A stretch of DNA of 64,000 nt, taken from the NCBI RefSeq assembly GCF_021117425.1, contig NZ_CP088298.1, forward strand, positions 806,001 to 870,000, written 5' to 3'. The notes under the pieces were generated by a model. That model saw only the letters and a program-made list of their open reading frames with translations, did no database searches and had not been told where the DNA came from. The position numbers and the translations under genes are program-made. The stretch comes from Brevibacterium zhoupengii (GTDB lineage: Bacteria; Actinomycetota; Actinomycetes; Actinomycetales; Brevibacteriaceae). Below are positions 60,000 through 64,000 of this stretch, piece by piece; positions within the stretch are counted from its first letter, which is position 1; each line of letters begins with the position of its first letter.

Positions 60000-62366
60000 T
60001 CAGCCGAAGTGCTTCGGCAGCGTCCCCTCATGGGTCTCGCGCAGCTCGTCAAGACCGATCTCGAAGTGATCGACGACCTCGAGGACCGGTGCCTCATCGC
60101 CGGTGTCGGTCATGCCGATGCGGATGAACGGGAAGTGCCTGGCTGTGCACATGTCCTTGAAGCGAACCTCTTCGGACCGCGGCACGGCCACGATCGCACG
60201 GGCTGTGGACTCAGAGAACAGAGCGGTGAACACGTCGATGTCGTCGCGTTCGCAGACCTCGTCGAGCCAGATGCGGGCACCGGTGCCGTAGCGCAGGCAG
60301 GATTCGATGAGTGCCTGCGACAGACCGCCCTCGGACAGGTCGTGCGCGGAATCGATCATGCCATCACGTGAGGAGTTGATGAGGATCTCACCGAGCTCCT
60401 TCTCCGTACCCGGCTTGTACTGCGGAGGCACGCCGCCGAGGTGGCCGGCAGTCACGTCGGCCCACGCCGAACCGTCGAGCTCGGCTTCGGTAGTGCCGAG
60501 CAGGTAGATGGTCTGGCCCGGTTCCTTCCAGCCGCTCGGGGTGGCGCGGGTGACATCGTCGAAGACGCCGAGGACACCGACGACCGGGGTCGGGTGGATG
60601 GCCACACCACCGGTCTGGTTGTAGAGGGAGACGTTGCCGCCGGTCACGGGAATGCCCATGTCCTGGCACGCCTCGGCGAGGCCTTCGACGGCGGCCGCGA
60701 ACTGCCACATGATCTCCGGGTCCTCGGGGGAGCCGAAGTTGAGGCAGTCGGTGACCGCACGCGGGATGGCCCCGGCAGTGGTGACGTTGCGGTAAGCCTC
60801 GGCCAGCGCCAGCGCCGAGCCGCGAGCCGGATCGAGGTAGCAGTAGCGGCCGTTGGCGTCGGTGGCGATGGCGACGCCGAGCCCGGATTCCTCGTCGACG
60901 CGGATGACTCCGGCGTCGTCGGGGAATGCCTGGGCGGTGTTGCCCTGCACGTACTTGTCGTACTGGGAGGTGATCCAGTTCTTCGATGCGAGGTTCGGTG
61001 CACCGGCCAGCTGCAGCACGGTCGAGCGCAGCTCATCGTTGCTCTCAGGCTTGACCAGGCCAGCGGCTTCCACCGTGTTCGCGGCCACCTCAGCGGTCCA
61101 TGAGGGCTCAACCATCGGACGTTCGTAGACCGGTCCGTCATGTGCAACCGAGCGTGGAGGAACATCGACGATGACATCGCCGTGCCATTCGATGACGAGG
61201 CGCTCGGAGTCGGTGACCTCACCGAGGACGGAGGTCTCAACGTCCCACTTGCCCACGATCGCCAGAAAGTCATCAAGTCGTTCGGGGGTGACCACGGCCA
61301 TCATGCGCTCCTGCGACTCCGACATGAGGATCTCCTCAGGGGTCAGGGTCTCATCGCGCAGCAGCACGTCGTCGAGGGCGATGTGCATGCCGCCGTCACC
61401 GTTGGATGCCAGTTCCGAGGTCGCACAGCTGATGCCGGCGGCTCCGAGGTCCTGGATGCCTTCGACGACTCCGGCGTGGAAGAGTTCGAGGCAGCATTCG
61501 ATGAGGACCTTCTCGGCGAAGGGGTCGCCGACCTGCACGGCAGGACGCTTCGAGGGCTTCGTGTCATCGAAGGATTCAGAGGCGAGGATCGAGGCTCCGC
61601 CGATCCCGTCGCCACCGGTGCGAGCACCGAAGAGGATGACCTTGTTGCCCTTGCCGGAAGCATTGGCCAGGCGAATGTCTTCGTGGCGCATGACACCGAC
61701 GGCGAGGGCGTTGACCAGGGGGTTTCCCTGGTAAACGGAGTCGAAGACGGTCTCTCCGCCGATATTGGGCAGGCCCAGGGAGTTGCCGTAGTTGCTGATT
61801 CCGGACACGACTCCGTGCAGCACGCGGGAGGTGTCGGGGTGGTCGATGGCACCGAAGCGCAGCTGATCCATCACGGCCACGGGGCGGGCGCCCATCGAGA
61901 TGATGTCGCGCACGATTCCGCCCACACCAGTGGCCGCACCCTGGTGGGGTTCGACGTAGCTGGGGTGGTTGTGGGACTCGACCTTGAAGGTCACAGCCCA
62001 TCCGTCACCGATGTCGACGACGCCGGCGTTCTCACCGATGCCCACGAGCAGGTGCTTCTTCATGTCTTCGGTGACCTTGTCACCGAACTTCGACAGGTGG
62101 ACCTTGGAGGACTTGTAGGAGCAGTGCTCGGACCACATGACCGAGTACATCGCCAACTCCGCCGAGGTGGGGCGACGTCCCAGGATCTCGCGGATCTGCG
62201 CGTATTCGTCGGCCTTCAATCCGAGGTCGGCATAGGGCTGATCGACGTCGGGATTCGCAGCAGCGAACTCGACGGTCTCCTTCACCTTTTTGGAAGTGGC
62301 CTGATCGGTTTCGACCTGCTGGGATTCGACCTGCGTGGAATTCGCAGAGTTGAGGTTACTCGACAT
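60000..62366 (-). CDS. purL: Phosphoribosylformylglycinamidine synthase subunit II
   Basis: Large subunit of the small-type FGAM synthase that converts FGAR to FGAM in purine synthesis using ATP and ammonia from PurQ. 788 residues fit the Bacillus/actinobacterial type. [20 protein letters not shown] is the N-terminal signature with the essential His; [29 protein letters not shown] and GGETVFDS follow, and a second repeat has [11 protein letters not shown]. Its first 30 residues form a polar extension. PurQ and PurS must lie elsewhere. Confidence 0.97.
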   Translation of the reverse strand: MSSNLNSANSTQVESQQVETDQATSKKVKETVEFAAANPDVDQPYADLGLKADEYAQIREILGRRPTSAELAMYSVMWSEHCSYKSSKVHLSKFGDKVTEDMKKHLLVGIGENAGVVDIGDGWAVTFKVESHNHPSYVEPHQGAATGVGGIVRDIISMGARPVAVMDQLRFGAIDHPDTSRVLHGVVSGISNYGNSLGLPNIGGETVFDSVYQGNPLVNALAVGVMRHEDIRLANASGKGNKVILFGARTGGDGIGGASILASESFDDTKPSKRPAVQVGDPFAEKVLIECCLELFHAGVVEGIQDLGAAGISCATSELASNGDGGMHIALDDVLLRDETLTPEEILMSESQERMMAVVTPERLDDFLAIVGKWDVETSVLGEVTDSERLVIEWHGDVIVDVPPRSVAHDGPVYERPMVEPSWTAEVAANTVEAAGLVKPESNDELRSTVLQLAGAPNLASKNWITSQYDKYVQGNTAQAFPDDAGVIRVDEESGLGVAIATDANGRYCYLDPARGSALALAEAYRNVTTAGAIPRAVTDCLNFGSPEDPEIMWQFAAAVEGLAEACQDMGIPVTGGNVSLYNQTGGVAIHPTPVVGVLGVFDDVTRATPSGWKEPGQTIYLLGTTEAELDGSAWADVTAGHLGGVPPQYKPGTEKELGEILINSSRDGMIDSAHDLSEGGLSQALIESCLRYGTGARIWLDEVCERDDIDVFTALFSESTARAIVAVPRSEEVRFKDMCTARHFPFIRIGMTDTGDEAPVLEVVDHFEIGLDELRETHEGTLPKHFG

Positions 62367-62537
62367 GTCCTCTTAACGGCCCTTTCATACGACACGGCAT
62401 CAGAGCCAATCTTAGCCGTGGTGCGGGGGAGGAGGGGAAGCCGGTCTCATTGATGAGCGGATTATGTGATCGAACCGACCAGTAGTCTGCGCCACATGCG
62501 GGTACCGCCCAAGGTCTCGCCAATTAGAATATGGGCC

Positions 62538-63449
62538 ATGGCAACTCCCAAGATCGTCCTGTTCTACGTATTCACCCCTCTTGCCGACCCCGAAGCGGTC
62601 AAACTGTGGCAGCACACGCTGGCCGAGAGTCTCGGTCTCAAGGGGCGCGTGATCGTGTCGAAGGACGGCATCAATGCCACCATCGGCGGAGACATCTTCG
62701 ACGTCAAGAAGTATGTGCGGGCCACACGGTCCTACGAGCCGTTCAAGAAGGCCGACATCAAATGGTCCAACGGCGAAGGCGATGATTTCCCGCGGCTGAG
62801 CGTCAAGGTCCGGCCCGAGCTCGTGACCTTCGGCACCGATGATGAGATCACGGTGACCGAAGCCGGTGTCGAGGGCGGTGGTGAACACCTCAAACCTGGC
62901 GCCCTGCACAAACTCCTCGACGAACGCGGCGACGAGGTTGTCTTCTTTGACGGACGCAACGCGATGGAGGCCCAGATCGGGAAGTTCCGTGACGCGATCG
63001 TGCCGGAGACGGACACCACCAGAGACTTCATCGACGAGATCGAATCAGGCAAGTACGACGATCTCAAGGGCAAGCCGGTCGTCACCTACTGCACCGGCGG
63101 CATCCGCTGCGAGGTCTTGTCCGTGCTGATGAAGAACCGCGGCTTCGAAGAGGTCTACCAACTCGATGGCGGAATCGTCCGCTATGGAGAGACCTTCGGC
63201 AACACCGGGTACTGGGACGGGTCCCTCTACGTCTTCGACAAGCGCATGCACGTGGAGTTCGGCGACGGTGCCGAATCGATCGGTCACTGCGTCGCGTGTG
63301 AGAAGCCGACCCCGAACTTCGTCAACTGCGCGAACCTGGATTGTCGGCAGCAGTACCTGCGCTGCGATGACTGCACCGAGAAGAACCGTCAGCCCCACTG
63401 CTCCGACTGTGTGCAGGCAGGCATCCCCGCCGAGGTGACCGCCGGCTGA
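62538..63449 (+). CDS. trhO: tRNA uridine 5-hydroxylase, rhodanese family (TrhO)
   Basis: Hydroxylates uridine 34 of tRNAs with oxygen, a step in wobble modification. The 303-residue protein has the N-terminal ferredoxin-like half ([17 protein letters not shown]), the rhodanese domain with active Cys in [11 protein letters not shown] and the C-terminal zinc-like cluster [20 protein letters not shown]-rich [17 protein letters not shown] 62538; no ribosome-binding site, and TAGAAT lies 8 bases upstream, so a leaderless mRNA is plausible. Single gene, convergent with the following epimerase. Confidence 0.93.
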   Translation: MATPKIVLFYVFTPLADPEAVKLWQHTLAESLGLKGRVIVSKDGINATIGGDIFDVKKYVRATRSYEPFKKADIKWSNGEGDDFPRLSVKVRPELVTFGTDDEITVTEAGVEGGGEHLKPGALHKLLDERGDEVVFFDGRNAMEAQIGKFRDAIVPETDTTRDFIDEIESGKYDDLKGKPVVTYCTGGIRCEVLSVLMKNRGFEEVYQLDGGIVRYGETFGNTGYWDGSLYVFDKRMHVEFGDGAESIGHCVACEKPTPNFVNCANLDCRQQYLRCDDCTEKNRQPHCSDCVQAGIPAEVTAG

Positions 63450-63474
63450 TCTGCCGGCGGAGTCGGTCGGGTGA

Positions 63475-64000
63475 TCACCGCAGCAGGCTCTTCGTCGCGG
63501 CCCGGATATCGGTCCATCTGAATTCGAACCCTGCTTCTTCCAGACGCTTCGGGTAGGCCCACCTGCTTTTGAGCACCAGTTCCGATTCCTGGCGCAGCAC
63601 CATCATTCCCAGCTCCAACAGCCAGCGCGGTGCCGGAATGCCGATCGGCATTCGTACGGCACGTCTCAGGGCCGCCATCAGTGTGGTGTTGTCCGAGATG
63701 CCAGGGCTCGAGACGTTGAGTGCCCCAGTCATCTCCTCATGGTCGTCGATGAACCGGATGGCGCGCACCACATTATCGATGTGCACCCAGCTGAACCGCT
63801 GCCTGCCGTGGCTGAGTTCGTGTCCGCGCCACACGCGTGGGCCTGAGGCGTTCGGGCCGATGCCGCGGTATCTCGTATGTCCGAACCACCGGCCTTCCAG
63901 CTGAGGGCCGCCGGCACCGAACCGGGCTGCGGTGGCGAGCATATTCAGCGCCGCACCATCGCCGAGCACGATCGCCATGCGCAACGCCACCCGTCTGGTG
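63475..64000 (-). CDS. TIGR01777/DUF1731 epimerase, partial
   Basis: The gene enters from the right edge. About 175 C-terminal residues are visible: RMAIVLGDGAA, FSWVHIDNVVRAIRFI and GALNVSSPG, the late part of the epimerase domain, followed by the DUF1731 C-terminus. A paralogue with an SRPBCC domain is at 56433-57833. The start lies beyond position 64000. Confidence 0.8.
   Translation of the reverse strand, partial: TRRVALRMAIVLGDGAALNMLATAARFGAGGPQLEGRWFGHTRYRGIGPNASGPRVWRGHELSHGRQRFSWVHIDNVVRAIRFIDDHEEMTGALNVSSPGISDNTTLMAALRRAVRMPIGIPAPRWLLELGMMVLRQESELVLKSRWAYPKRLEEAGFEFRWTDIRAATKSLLR

Noticed and set aside
60000-62366. Long plus-strand frame (437 residues) opposite purL
   Set aside because: Clearly antisense to purL; the minus-strand protein carries all family motifs.
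1-64000. CRISPR array, rRNA or tRNA gene
   Set aside because: No regularly spaced repeats, no ribosomal RNA core sequence and no complete cloverleaf were recognised by reading.

Overview
This 64 kb window is high-GC chromosomal DNA from an actinobacterium. Gene content, leader spacing, GTG starts and the many TetR, ArsR and MFS genes fit a Brevibacterium-like organism; the genus is an inference from family knowledge. No rRNA, tRNA or CRISPR array was recognised. Most genes are short independent units: one regulator beside one enzyme or transporter, often with a visible palindromic operator in the divergent gap.

Layout. 1-5330: catabolic patch (aldehyde dehydrogenase cut by the window edge, MHS-type MFS importer, zinc alcohol dehydrogenase, IS701 transposase remnant, truncated gene fragment, SDR). 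5504-12687: ArsR and Old Yellow Enzyme, TetR, GlsB-type membrane protein, CrcB fluoride-channel pair, NTF2-like protein and SDR divergent from TetR, PLP aminotransferase. 12885-14787: DinB-like protein and purA. 14862-19265: LysR divergent from an MBL hydrolase, NhaC-type antiporter and DUF1989 protein. 19268-25639: MFS/ArsR pair, HTH-SRPBCC fusion, arylamine N-acetyltransferase, AraC, VOC protein, TetR with a small membrane protein. 25677-28783: GAF regulator divergent from a flavin monooxygenase. 28821-30092: DUF559 endonuclease-like gene bracketed by two related palindromic repeats. 30147-36968: two TetR genes divergent from an SDR, solute:sodium symporter, acyl-CoA ligase and SDR operon. 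37022-42301: DHA2 MFS gene, a stretch with two gene stumps, and a TctABC system. 42537-48051: S9 peptidase, then an ABC importer operon whose leader carries an attenuator-like terminator. 48064-51069: hydrolase/TetR pair, then a TetR gene followed by a paired SMR exporter. 51344-56146: BCCT transporter, formylglycine-generating enzyme and choline-sulfatase, a coherent choline-O-sulfate module. 56433-64000: TIGR01777 epimerase, MetE-like protein, membrane protein, purL, trhO and a second epimerase cut by the right edge.

Observations most worth following: the paired palindromic repeats around the DUF559 gene; the terminator/antiterminator leader of the ABC operon; an 11-mer (CCACCTCGGCG, either strand) that I counted 18 times and that often falls in protein linkers; and the choline-sulfate module, where the maturase is divergent from its likely substrate across two perfect palindromes.
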